Positions 35,137 through 45,305 of a stretch of 64,000 bases of DNA are shown here, one piece after another. Made by a program: the position numbers and the translations under genes. Every line of letters starts with the position of its first letter. Positions within the stretch are counted from its first letter, which is position 1. Origin of the DNA: Bathynomus jamesi (lineage: Eukaryota; Arthropoda; Malacostraca; Isopoda; Cirolanidae); contig JAJOZX010003208.1 of assembly GCA_023014485.1 (NCBI GenBank), forward strand, positions 272,001 to 336,000, written 5' to 3'. The notes under the pieces were generated by a model. The model was not told the origin of the DNA. It was given only the letters and a program-made list of their open reading frames with translations, and did no database searches.

Positions 35137-35506
35137 ATTCTTTATCATTTGACATATGCATGAGAAATGAGGCGCAGTACATTCCGCAAACATTAGTAAA
35201 ATATCCTTGCATGCGAAATGGGGTCCACACAACTTCGGGGATATGTAACTGAGCGAGAAATTTTACAATAATAGGGTCACTCCAGGGTTGAGTACCGAGT
35301 GAATCAAAATAGTACAGGCGCTGTCTATTTTTAAAATAGACAGCGATCCAGTGAATCCCTTCATTACCGATGATGTCTGTGTTCACAATAAGACTACCGC
35401 ATTCTCGCGTACTTGGCAAACTCAATGTTTCATTCTTCGCAAACACGCCGATAAATTTGGAACGTGTGACTCGCTCCATTACTTTCTGAAGTGTATTAGC
35501 ATCCAT
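35024..35506 (-). CDS. Polinton adenain-like cysteine protease
   Basis: 160 residues, intact. Adenain-family C5-type proteases mature capsid proteins in adenoviruses and are a hallmark of Polintons. The catalytic His lies in IHWIAVYF (about residue 55), an acidic partner in YYFDSLGTQ (about 72) and the Cys in FTNVCGMYCASF (about 110). The start ATG at 35506 is preceded by the C-terminal end of the capsid gene with a one-base gap (35508), so the block is tightly packed. The 3' end overlaps the putative last exon of the plus-strand gene. Confidence 0.92.
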   Translation of the reverse strand: MDANTLQKVMERVTRSKFIGVFAKNETLSLPSTRECGSLIVNTDIIGNEGIHWIAVYFKNRQRLYYFDSLGTQPWSDPIIVKFLAQLHIPEVVWTPFRMQGYFTNVCGMYCASFLMHMSNDKEFINFLNLFDPCHTRRNDEMVCRQIKNRFPIVRTRCIL

Positions 35507-35507
35507 T

Positions 35508-36807
35508 TTAAAAGTCAGTGATAACGCTTCTAAATCTATCTACTTCTATTAGGGCTTGCGATTCGAGATATACTAGTACACTAATAGGAGCGTCTATAGG
35601 CTTGGCGAATTCCAGCCGCACTGAGATGTTTCCGCTCTGCTGTGGGGTTAAATGGGTATTTACGCTAGCAGATAAGTCAGGTGTAATGTCAAACGGATAA
35701 AGGTTAAATTGATCAATGAATTCTTCCTGCGTTACCCCATTACCAAGCTCATCACAATCACCTGCAATATGGGTCAGATTACTATAGGCTCTGGCACAAA
35801 GAGGTAACACAGCGTCTGATGAATAGTCCGTACCCATTGTTCCACCCAAAGCAGTGCCATTAACGTATAGAGTTATATTTTTAAGTCCGAAATTCTCGAA
35901 TTTAAAGGCACTCTTTTTATATTTTCCATTCACCGAAGCATGGTCCTGCATGCCGATTAATATCCTTTTAGGAAGATTTCCCAGGGCAATGTTTTCTATC
36001 TGCTTCGATGCCAACCCTGCAGGAACCGTATATAGTTTGATCTGCACTCTGTTAATAGGATATTTCACTGTAGCGTTTAGTAAATTTTTCTCAATTTCTA
36101 GTTGTTTTGGTAAACTTAGTTTCACTCGCCGTACGCGGAGGTATGTGTCCATAATGTGAACCACAACGGGCTTTGCACCCTCTTCTTGATCCGCAGCCAG
36201 ATTTAAGCAGATCTCAGGACTCGTGCGGGTGAGCTTTATTTTCATATCCCCCCGTTCACAAGCAACTTCTCCTGGAAAGTGAAATCTGTGTGCAACCGTC
36301 CAAAACACTCGTATATTTTCTTTTTAGAATTTTTAAATTTGTCCTTTATACTATTTTCATCTTTAGTTTGATAATATCCCTCCGCACTTAAAAAGGTAGC
36401 CTTCGCTTCTTTGGAAAAGTTGAGGACATTTTCCAGATAGGCTCGTAGATGATAGTACCCCGTGCCTGCCGATATGTTGGTCTGATTTAAATATACGTCA
36501 CACTGGTTGAATATGGAGTGCAGAAAGTTTGTTTCAGGGTATACAGCATATTTGTCATCGCAGACCGTTCCATCAGAATGGGCTATACGTAGCTTAGCGT
36601 ACATGTGCACACAGCTTGGATCAAAAAAGTAAGGACCTGAGCTGGGTATCACGAATTCTATAGGTGCACTCGGGGAACTAATTGTGTTTAAAGGGTTAAT
36701 TGTAATAAAGTCACTGTGCTCAATAGAAACTTGGGTTGGCGGAGCTCAAAAAGGGACAGCTCCGATTTACAGCATTGTGAACTACATGGGTGGATGAAGC
36801 GTGCCAT
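35508..36807 (-). pseudogene. Polinton major capsid protein (double jelly-roll), frameshifted
   Basis: The reading frame starts at the ATG at 36807 (MARFIH). It changes frame near 36745, before the APPTQVSIE-type motif, and again in a run of six C at 36248-36253, where GRLHTDFTF and the FQEKLLVNGG block end. It then continues to 35508 with MKIKLTRTSPE, LPKRILIGMQDH and YPFDITPDLS. Total about 433 residues, in the range of Polinton major capsid proteins. In the family this protein forms the icosahedral shell. With two indels it is inactive as read, although the second lies in a homopolymer and could be a sequencing error. Confidence 0.85.
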
Positions 36808-36881
36808 GGCGAAATAGTGACTCCTCTCTCGACAAGTGGTAAACAAACTATGATTCATGAGATCAATGTCCTTAGCTTATA

Positions 36882-37269
36882 TCAGTCAAAAAAGTGGTCA
36901 ACCATAGGTTTCATTCGCTTACAGCACTTCTTTTTTGATAGCCTTTTACGTTTAATACCACGTGACCCCTTCTTCTTCCGGGGAGCCCTCTTCTTCTTCC
37001 CGCCACCACGCATTTTTCTCTTTGCATCTTTGATGATTTCGTCCCGTGTACGCTTTAAATGTTTTTTTTAGAGCCTCTTTAGGTTTAGCCCCGGCCAATA
37101 TGTCTTCTGCAGTGTTAAGGCCTGATTGTAGCGCTTTCCTTCCAAGGTATCTGGCACCCCTCTTCAGCAAAGGAACAGCCGTACGTAGCATGGATGAAAA
37201 AATGGACCCAAGTCCACTACCGCGCTGGTATCGCATCCCTCGATAGACGGTGAAAGGCTTTCTATCCAT
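36882..37269 (-). pseudogene. Small basic Polinton protein, pX/pVI-like, frameshifted
   Basis: The frame opens at 37269 with FTVYRGMRYQRGSG, a Gly/Arg-rich region, then an amphipathic stretch IFSSMLRTAVPLLKRGARY. Adenoviral core and membrane-active minor proteins have a similar layout, and a gene of this kind often precedes the major capsid gene in Polintons. A change of frame in a T-run near 37060 separates it from a very Lys/Arg-rich tail that ends at a TGA at 36882. The function in DNA packaging or membrane escape is inferred only from that resemblance. Confidence 0.6.
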
Positions 37270-37337
37270 TATAACTCAGTGCGTCGAAAGTGTAGCTTCA
37301 CTGTTAAGCTCCCGTTACCGAATGGGAAGTTTTCACC

Positions 37338-38126
37338 CTAAATCGTTCTTATATATATTGTGATATTGGTTATTAAATTAGTTGCGACATTCACATAATG
37401 GGGTCTGTCATATGTAATACTCAAACTCCTTCCTCTATGGTTGGGGATGTGAGCAATGCGCAGCAGGCGTGCCTGGGTATCCCCAACAAACTGGTGCTCC
37501 ACTATATTACTGTAAATATAGCACATGTCTGGGGACCTTTCAGCCAATTTCTCCATCTTCAATTGATACATTAATCTGGACAAGTTATACTGTGTCTCGT
37601 GAAATGTGTCTCTTTGGAAGGCTGCGCTATATCGGCCGTTGGTTAGAATTTTGAACTTTCTATGTTCTTTAAGACGTCTGTTAGTCTTTGATTTTAGGAT
37701 TAGTGTATGTGCAGGGTTGTTTACGATTTCATATACTAAATCATTCGTAAGGTTTGAGTTTCTTAAACTTACGTTTAAGCCTCTCACAACATCCTCGGCC
37801 GAACCATATTGACCCGGCCCTAGTCTTACTTCTGTACTGTAATACCGTGCAATCTTAGTCCGAGCGATGCGCATAGTTTCATCCATAGCTACCCCAGCTT
37901 TTTCACACTCGTCAATGTCTCTAAGAATCGTAAAAACGGTTTCTTTATGTTCAATATTTAAAAAGACGGTGTCCAGCTGAATTTCGCATATCCCCACCTC
38001 ATACGAATCACGACCCAATTCAATGTGCCCATGGAGTTCTGTTACAAAGTTGGCTAGTGTGTTGTTAGGGTGTACAGACAGGGACGAGGAGGACGGGAGT
38101 GTGACGTAGAAATGGTTAGGAGCCAT
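37338..38126 (-). CDS. Polinton minor capsid protein, penton-like
   Basis: 262 residues, intact. It begins MAPNHFYVTLPSSSSLSVHP, then DSYEVGICEIQLD, and later SNIVEHQFVGDTQARLLRI, the landmarks of the conserved Polinton minor capsid protein that forms a single jelly-roll and is thought to make the vertices. It lies between the integrase and the small basic gene, its usual place in the block. The start ATG at 38126 is 9 bases from the end of the integrase. Confidence 0.78.
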   Translation of the reverse strand: MAPNHFYVTLPSSSSLSVHPNNTLANFVTELHGHIELGRDSYEVGICEIQLDTVFLNIEHKETVFTILRDIDECEKAGVAMDETMRIARTKIARYYSTEVRLGPGQYGSAEDVVRGLNVSLRNSNLTNDLVYEIVNNPAHTLILKSKTNRRLKEHRKFKILTNGRYSAAFQRDTFHETQYNLSRLMYQLKMEKLAERSPDMCYIYSNIVEHQFVGDTQARLLRIAHIPNHRGRSLSITYDRPHYVNVATNLITNITIYIRTI

Positions 38127-38134
38127 GTTGCATA

Positions 38135-39195
38135 CTATTTAAGCTTCATTATTGCATCAGCTTTTATATAGGCGTTGAAGCTTTCTGGGTACCCTAGCCA
38201 TTTCACCAGGTACATTTTTCTCCTTCCTGAACCTTTGCTTCCTAAAATGTTCTCAATTTTAAACACATTTTTTTCTAAATTAAACGCAACTTTCTGCAAT
38301 TCCTCGCGGTAAAAGCCTCCTGAGATTTCTTCCCCATTCAAATCTTCAATGTAATACATCATTATCTCACCTTTAGGTCTCACAGTCCTAACTTTAAAAA
38401 TCTCGCGTGTCCATCCTTGCTCAAAACCCTTTGCGAATTTATTCCCCGAACGCGACAGCCTTACATAATCATTGATTTTGAAGCGCGCAGAGTGTGGTGG
38501 TGGTGGTGGTGATCCATCTCTCCTCGGGAGCGTACCTCTTTCTAAAACTTCGTTAGGTGTTGTCCCAATCGTGCGATGGTGTGAGCGGTTGTAGGATGAT
38601 GCCAATGATTCCAGAATGTCTAGAAATCTGTATGTGTTTTTATGTGTAAAATAACGGTGCATGCGTTCCTTTATGGTGCGCTGAACTCTTTCAGCTAAAG
38701 AAGCCTTATGTATAGAATTGGTTATGTAATAGCTGATATTAAACTCTGTCAACATGTTCTGAAAAGCACGGCCTATAAATTCCTTCCCCATATCCGTACA
38801 AAAATAGCCAGGAACCCTTTTTTTTTTAACATTAGCGTTTTGGTGGTTTTAGCAACTGTTTCAGGTGATTTATTTTTCAGAGGAACTAGCCACAGATATC
38901 TAGAGAATACGTCTATTATGAATAGAATGTAGCGGTAACCATCGTTATACACAGAATATCTTTGCATGTCTGTTAAATCTGCTTGCCAAATAGAATCAAT
39001 CGAGGAAGCCGTTGTCTTGGCTGTTTTAAACCTTTTTCTCACAGGCTTATGAAGCGTATAAGCGTCCTGCTCCCTCAAAAATCTTTCAACATCTTTTTTT
39101 CCTACTCCGTAAACACTTCTGTACAGTCTATCTACGCCGCCGTAAGAGGATGGGGTAGAAATGTCATAATAGCGTTTAGTTAATACGTTAGCCAT
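38135..39195 (-). pseudogene. Polinton retroviral-type integrase with chromodomain, frameshifted
   Basis: The frame from 39195 covers an N-terminal domain and the start of the catalytic core (IWQADLTDMQRY, with the first Asp; then YILFIIDVFSRYLW). It changes frame in a run of ten T at 38818-38827. From 38791 it continues through the second Asp region (FCTDMGKEF), the LAERVQRTIKERM helix with the catalytic Glu, a Pro-run, a SH3-like domain and a chromodomain (KMYLVKWLGYPESF near the C-terminus). The integrase inserts the element into DNA; the chromodomain can direct it to modified histones. The single indel lies in a homopolymer. Confidence 0.9.
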
Positions 39196-39914
39196 TTGCG
39201 TATTTTAGAGGCACGTGGGTAGGGTTGGTTTAACCTCTTCTTGCTCCTCTTCAAAGGTGTTACCGCCGGGGGTGACGGCGCCTTCAATTGTGTCACAGGC
39301 GTTGCATGTTCCAAGTCTTTTAACCTGTTCAGATTTCCTATCAACGTTTTAGGGACATTTATTTGTTGTAGTCTTGCTTTAATATGCTTCCATCCTGATG
39401 GTGATGGCCTATCCCACTTTCTCACCAGATCATGGACAATGTCTACGATATTCGATCCCTGTACCTTTGATCCTTCCACAATGATCTCCCCTGTATCGGT
39501 CCATTGTATGGCGGGATCCTCATTCAATAGATTATAAAGACTTAAGCCTTTACTCCTCAATGTAAGTGGGAGGGTATTTTTTAATACATGTTCGATATGT
39601 TGTGTGGCTAATCTTTTTGGTTGGTCAGCTGTGTCGTCGGGCACAGATCCTATGTCGCCATCGTCCCCCGTGCTGTGCCTAATAACCACAGGAATCTCTG
39701 TAGGGCTCTTATAATTTTCGTACTCGTGAAGAAATTTCTGCAGAGCTTCTTGGTATAAGATTCTTTTCTCATCAGGTGTTTTTTCACTGTTTAATAGGGC
39801 TAACAATTCGCTTTCCATTCTTTTAAGTCTGCTTTTACGGGGATCTAGATACGTGTCTGGATTCCTTTGCAGTGAAGCGTACACCTCGTGGGGAATCACT
39901 ACCACTTTCTTCAT
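39180..39914 (-). CDS. Conserved Polinton protein of unknown function
   Basis: 244 residues, intact, overlapping the integrase start by 16 bases and the next gene by one base. It starts MKKVVVIPHEVYASLQ. The N-terminal half is predicted helical and charged, the middle has SLYNLLNEDP, and the C-terminus is Pro/Lys-rich (PLKRSKKRLNQPYPRASK). It has no enzyme motif. Polintons commonly encode a protein of this type between ATPase and integrase; the role is not known. Confidence 0.65.
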   Translation of the reverse strand: MKKVVVIPHEVYASLQRNPDTYLDPRKSRLKRMESELLALLNSEKTPDEKRILYQEALQKFLHEYENYKSPTEIPVVIRHSTGDDGDIGSVPDDTADQPKRLATQHIEHVLKNTLPLTLRSKGLSLYNLLNEDPAIQWTDTGEIIVEGSKVQGSNIVDIVHDLVRKWDRPSPSGWKHIKARLQQINVPKTLIGNLNRLKDLEHATPVTQLKAPSPPAVTPLKRSKKRLNQPYPRASKIRKWLTY

Positions 39915-40237
39915 TATATTAATCTAGTCAGTAAAGGACCCAAAACTGAAAATAAGATGGGGAGAAATGACCCTCCTGTTTGTACAATAATTCGTTTTTT
40001 CTTCGCTACAGTTTGGCTTTTACGAGCGAGTGCACGTATTATGTTTTTGTAGCGGCGTAGGCGAGCCTTCTGATGGGTTTTCATTGATACATTGCAATTT
40101 ATAACGTTAAGACAGATTTCACAGATGCATTTTAAAAAGTCGGCATCGATATTTTTAATAAACATCTGCTGCATTGCCCGGGGCAGTCGATGATAGATTT
40201 TTATTAATTCACGGTATTTCTTTAGTCTCTTTGTCAT
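39914..40237 (-). CDS. Small basic Polinton protein with hydrophobic C-terminus
   Basis: 107 residues, intact, overlapping the ATPase stop by four bases. It is Lys/Arg-rich (MTKRLKKYRELIKIYHRL; ARLRRYKNIIRALARK), has a CICEICLNVINC cysteine cluster at about residues 38-50, and ends in a hydrophobic segment (FLPILFSVLGPLLTRLI) that may cross or insert into a membrane. Such proteins recur in the same place in Polintons; a virion core or membrane role is a guess. Confidence 0.6.
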   Translation of the reverse strand: MTKRLKKYRELIKIYHRLPRAMQQMFIKNIDADFLKCICEICLNVINCNVSMKTHQKARLRRYKNIIRALARKSQTVAKKKRIIVQTGGSFLPILFSVLGPLLTRLI

Positions 40238-40872
40238 TCTGGAATATACACCGTTTCAGGCTCGTTTGGAAATATATTCGTTCGCAGAAGCACTCTAAAC
40301 GTGTTTCGCGGATGAAGGTCGCAAAGCAAATATCCATAACGCGTGCTTGTAGCTTCTTTATAAACTTCCAAAAACTCCTTACGCTGATTCGGGAACATTT
40401 GATTGGCTAATACCCCAATTTGTGATACATCTCTACGTTGCGCGAATAAGACTAGATATTGCGTATTTAACGACACATCGCGCATGTATCTATTTTTGAA
40501 AAATAGATTCTGATTGATGAAGAATACGCTTATGTTAAGATGGTGGGAGAATACTGTAAATGTCTCGGCAAACGTTTTATCCATCTCCAACATGAGATCG
40601 TCAATTACAATGACTGTATGTTCATTTCCCTTTAACGAATTAACGTCATATACGCCTTTGTGGAACAAAATATCATCTTGGTACTCGTTGAACACTGATT
40701 GATACGTCGAATAGCACCATATAACTTTATGCACAAATTTCGAGAACATCTCCCCCTTTTCTTTAATGATTTTAAGCATAAACACAGTTTTACCACATCC
40801 TGTAGGTCCAGATATAATACATGTGGATGGGCTCGTGAATCTGAATTTTTCTACAGAGTCCATTTCTAACAC
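40234..40872 (-). CDS. Polinton packaging ATPase (FtsK/HerA family, A32-like)
   Basis: 212 residues, intact. It contains a Walker A motif SGPTGCGKTVF (about residues 21-31) and Walker B VIVIDDLML (about 88-96), then HHLNISVFFINQNLF with a sensor-type Asn and an arginine-containing LVLFAQRRD. ATPases of this type pump genomic DNA into capsids. Its start is 75 bases from the splice acceptor of the divergent polymerase gene, so both would share a divergent promoter if the polymerase is not fed from a distant leader. Confidence 0.92.
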   Translation of the reverse strand: MLEMDSVEKFRFTSPSTCIISGPTGCGKTVFMLKIIKEKGEMFSKFVHKVIWCYSTYQSVFNEYQDDILFHKGVYDVNSLKGNEHTVIVIDDLMLEMDKTFAETFTVFSHHLNISVFFINQNLFFKNRYMRDVSLNTQYLVLFAQRRDVSQIGVLANQMFPNQRKEFLEVYKEATSTRYGYLLCDLHPRNTFRVLLRTNIFPNEPETVYIPE

Positions 40873-40929
40873 GTCACACTCCTAAGTGGGTCATTTACAA
40901 AATATTACAAATTTTGAGTGCTGTTCCTT

Positions 40930-40947
40930 ATATTTCTTCTCCCACAG
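40930..40947 (+). promoter_or_regulatory. Probable 3' splice site of the polymerase gene
   Basis: A pyrimidine tract ends in CCCACAG/AACCG at 40947, with a branch-like stretch upstream. The downstream frame remains open for 230 bases. The exon starts at phase 2, so it needs an upstream exon ending with two coding bases, such as AT before GTAAGTG in the gene at 33487-35136. Confidence 0.6.
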
Positions 40948-43286
40948 AACCGTGAATGACGATGAGGTAGAGCAGCCCATCATTACGGATGACCTCGACG
41001 ACAGTGTAGTTGTGATCTCCCCTGCCAACGAACCCTCACCAGCGATACCGGTAACACGTCCAAAGCGGAGGTATGAGATACCCACGTCAGGTATAAAGCG
41101 ACCGAAATACGCGCCTGTTGCACCAGTAATAGATCCCCAACCCTCAACCTCTTACGCAACCCCCCCCAGCAGCACCTAATATATCCCCTTATTCTTCCGC
41201 CGCCCCCCGTTCTGTTAAGTCTACAATAATAGAGCCCCAACCATCAACCTCCTACGCAACAGGCCCCCATCAGCAGCACCTTCCGCTAATATACCCCCTA
41301 ATTCATCCGCCGCCCCCCGTTCTGTTGAGGAAGATATAACGCTCGAATTGGTGCGCTCCGCAGCCCCTACCCCAGCCTTGACTAGAAATCGGTATAGAGT
41401 CAGGGTCGACCCTAGAGTCATGTATAGCAATGGTATTGAGCGCGGACTACGCCGGGTTGTAGAGCGTATTATAGAGTTTGCTCTTCAGAATCGCGACGAG
41501 CGTGAAGTTAGGACGAGTCTGTCCTTTGGATTCGGGTCAGATGACGGTGATGTAGACGATTATTGGGTGATAGTGCCATTTAGACGTTTGGCGGCTGAAG
41601 ATGTAGAATATATATTAGGACGTATAATGCAAGCCGCCCAAAGTAGTATAGCCTTCAATATGGACAACTTCACGGTAAATATTGACCATGTATACCGTGT
41701 TGCGGGTCATAGTGCCATACCGTATACTCTTAACCTCAATTCTCAAGCTATTTATAGACGGCATATAAACGTCGATCGTGGTTGCGGCTTTATAGCAGTA
41801 CTCTTAGCACGTATGTTTACTGTACAAAATACACGAACTCAACTTGAATTTGACTGTAATATGGGTCCTGAAGAGCTGAGAAGGGTAGAACAGGAAATGA
41901 ATGTCCGCATAGTTGTGTTTGGGTTGGATGATCGTCGTAGGACTGTGTATGTTTTTAAAAGCTGTGTGAGAGATCGTACAAGGCCCCTACTTATTTTAGG
42001 ATTGTCAGGGACAACGTATCTCCCCATCCGTAATATAAGGTGGCTTTATGCGAGTTATGACAAAAGTCGAAAATATGGGAGACATCATGATTTGTGTAAG
42101 GGGTGCCTCGAGTTTGCGGATGATATAGTGAGACATTGTAAAGAATGTCACATGGTATGTGAGCAGTGTAAAAGCACCAAATGTGAAAGCCGTGTAGTTG
42201 AAGCTGAGAAGAGAGACTGTGATGTGTGTAGACGCACATTTTTCAATAATAGCTGTTTTGATTTCCATAAATCAATTGGCACGTGCAGGAAAATGAGAAT
42301 CTGTGAATGTGGTATGTTTCACACAATGGATAATTGGGGAAAATTTAAGCACAAGTGTGACGTAATTCACTGTCCTACATGCCAGGAGGAATATAAGGCG
42401 GATGGAGTAAAGCATGTATGTTATATGAAAGATGCTAAGCCTAAAAATAACCCTTGTATAACTGTATACTACGATATAGAAACATATACGAACGCTGAAA
42501 CCAAAGAGGTAATTCCACATTTACTTGTGAGCCAGACTATCTGTGATGAGTGTATGGATATCGAATGTGACGAGTGCCCCAAATGTGGTAAACGGACAAA
42601 CGTTTTTAAAACGAATGTCAGCGATAGTCCTGTGAAACTATTTGTGTCCTATATTATCAAGTTAGCCGACAAGTTAAAAAAAATGACTGTGTATATTCTC
42701 GCCCATAACGGGGCAAAGTTTGACACGCAGTTCCTTTATAAGGAGTTGCTTGAACACGAATCCTCTGAGATATTTACAGGTGATCCATTGAAAAGAGACA
42801 ACAAATTAATACAGATGCAGATAAGAGGCAATGTACAATTTAAAGATACTTTATTATTCACACCTTGTAAATTAGCAAAGCTACCCAAGGTGATGGGAGT
42901 AGCAGCTGAAGTTTTCAAAGGATACTTCCCTTACACTTTCCTCACCAGCGAGACTTTAAACTACGTAGGCCCACCACCCCCCAAACATTATTTTGACTGT
43001 ATGGATGAACGTGAAGACTTTGATCGATACTACGACAGTTTTAATGAAAGTAACCCTTATAATATAGCTGATGAATGTGAGCGTTATTGCGTGAATGATG
43101 TGCGCGTGCTTAGAGTATGTTTTCAGGCCTTTAGAAGGATGTACAGTGCTTACAAGAAGTCTCACGCTTCTGTCTCGTCCCAAGCTAGTCTGTTCGATAT
43201 AAAATGGGCGGTCCTTATGGCAGCGGAGGTGTGTTCGGATTGGTGCACATAACTGCTCTAACACAATCAATGACGTCCATTATTAC

Positions 43287-44140
43287 GTCACTTCTGCTAC
43301 ATTTTAGTGTTTAAAATACAAATGATTAAGAAGCAGAATGGAGCAAGTTTCGGGATGTTGGGATGGTTATGGAGCAATCCTAGTCATCATAATATTAGCT
43401 GGGCATTACATTATACCGTCTCAATATATACTGTAGACTATAGAGAACGACTAATTCCGCAAGTATCCCAAATCATGGCATGATACCCAAGTTATTTTGA
43501 CGCAGGTCTAAATTATTTGCTCAAATGCAATTATTGATATTAAGTAATTGTTGGGAATTGTTGTCAATATTGTTGTTTGTGATATATATCGTACGTGAAG
43601 AATCTAATGACCAAATTCCTCAGTGAACCTCTCACGTGCTCGCATTTCGAGGAAGTCACGGTCGTCTCACTAATAGATAGTTTATCCATTGTTTTAAGTG
43701 GTAACCTATTAAACGAACTATGTTAAACCTATTCCATCTTATGAAAGTCATTAGTCTAAAGCAAGACTGGTGGGCCGTGAATCAGAGAAATTTGCATTTG
43801 ATTTGTTCATCGTAATTATTACGTAATATAGTATACTGGATATTGTAGCATATAAGAGTTTATTGGTAGCATATCTTATGACAATTCCCATAAACATGTG
43901 ATGACCTCGATGTTGCCAGTTTTTATTTTTTTCCTGAAACTATTACCTTCTCATAGTTTGTTTCAACAATGCATATATTATCATTTCCACGAGCGTAGAC
44001 ATTGCAAGAAAAGATTCTAACTAAGGATAAGTAAAGTTCTTTCATGGTCACAATATGTACTTTTATAGATGTCAAACATAAAAATAATAAAATTCTATAT
44101 TAACATAAATATATATTCGATACACATTTACGTCATGGCT
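43287..44140. other. Non-coding part of composite insertion
   Basis: AT-rich sequence without ORFs of note or recognisable repeats. It links the left inverted end to the 3' side of the Tc1-like transposase. Confidence 0.4.
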
Positions 44141-45184
44141 TTAACACCAGTATTTCGTATAGCTTCCTCCAGCATCAATAATTTCTTGCAATCGTTGCGG
44201 CATAGAAGAGGCCACATTGTAGGGAATGTTTGGTGTTCGGCGTAAGCTCTCCCAACTAATCCTCGTGTGAGCTAAAGTGCTTCAAATGTTCTTTCATTGC
44301 GTTGCTCCATTCGTTAATCATTATTGCCCAAAGGTTTTCAATCGGATTCAAATCAGGAGAACGTGGTGGCAGAATTAGATTAATAATCTCTGGGTAATCT
44401 TCGTACCACGCTCTCACAACGTTACTCCTATGAATGGGACTGTTATCTTCCATTAAGTAAAATGGTTCCGGTGCTGGAACCAGATACGCACGAACACTGG
44501 GTAGCAGCACCTCTTCCAGTATCTGGCAATATTGCTGTCCAGTAAAGCGTCCATCTACTTGAGTCAATTCTCCGACACCATAGCCAGACATCCAGCCCCA
44601 CACTCCGAGATTGATGTGACCACTACGTTTGCTCGGGAAAACATTTCCTTCTTCATAGCGTTTTCCGCGCTGCCTCCAACAATGCAGGGAACCATGACTA
44701 TCTGTTGAAAATGTTTTTTCTTCACAGTGCACAACTTTTCTCCAGAATTCTTCCTCCTGCGGCAAGTATTGCAAGGCAAATCCCATCCGCGCCTCTTTAT
44801 GCTCAGTTGCCAATGCAATGCAGGTTTTATAGCTGGACGGCGAGAAAAATACCCTGCCTCGTGAAGTCTGTTGTTCACTGTATTTGCGCTACAACGAAGG
44901 TTCAGGTGTCTGTAAATATGCGTCGCTGGAACAAACGGATGCTCTCTGGCATGATTAACAATCGCAGCATCTTCCTCTTGAGATGTTGAACGCAGAGGAC
45001 CAGACCTCGGCAAAGTAACGATTGAGTTTTCTGCCTCATACCGATGAATCCACCGTTCCACAGTGCTTCGATGAACGTCTAGTCGTCTTGATATTTCTCT
45101 TATTGGCACACCATATTCATGCAATGTCACCATTGCTCCCCGCATTGCCTGGGTCGTCTCGTGGTGCACAAACGGCCTTTCCAT
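44141..45184 (-). pseudogene. Tc1-like transposase, DD35E spacing, two frameshifts
   Basis: The frame from 45184 encodes paired helix-turn-helix domains (REISRRLDVHRSTVERWIHR; HLNLRCSANTVNNRL). A frameshift near 44820 leads to 44813-44256 with VHCEEKTF (where the first catalytic Asp is usual; here Glu is seen), FYLMEDNSPIH and SPDLNPIENLW. Thirty-five residues separate the second Asp from the Glu, which differs from classic DD34E Tc1. Another frameshift at about 44262 leads to a tail that ends at 44141. Total about 347 residues. Two frameshifts and a changed first catalytic residue make it inactive. TIRs are not obvious. Confidence 0.85.
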
Positions 45185-45305
45185 CTTTGTATAAATGGCT
45201 TATGTGAAGCGTGCTGGGACGATAAAGGAAATGAGGATACCATGCACCCCTTCTGAAATTGATTTCGGTTGTGAAGGGTACCAACCCTTGGAATGGTAAT
45301 AATAA

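Noticed and set aside
40886..40947. Polymerase start at the ATG at 40886
   Set aside because: The segment looks like an intron end with pyrimidine tract and AG; the coding signature begins only at 40948. Still possible if no leader exon is used.
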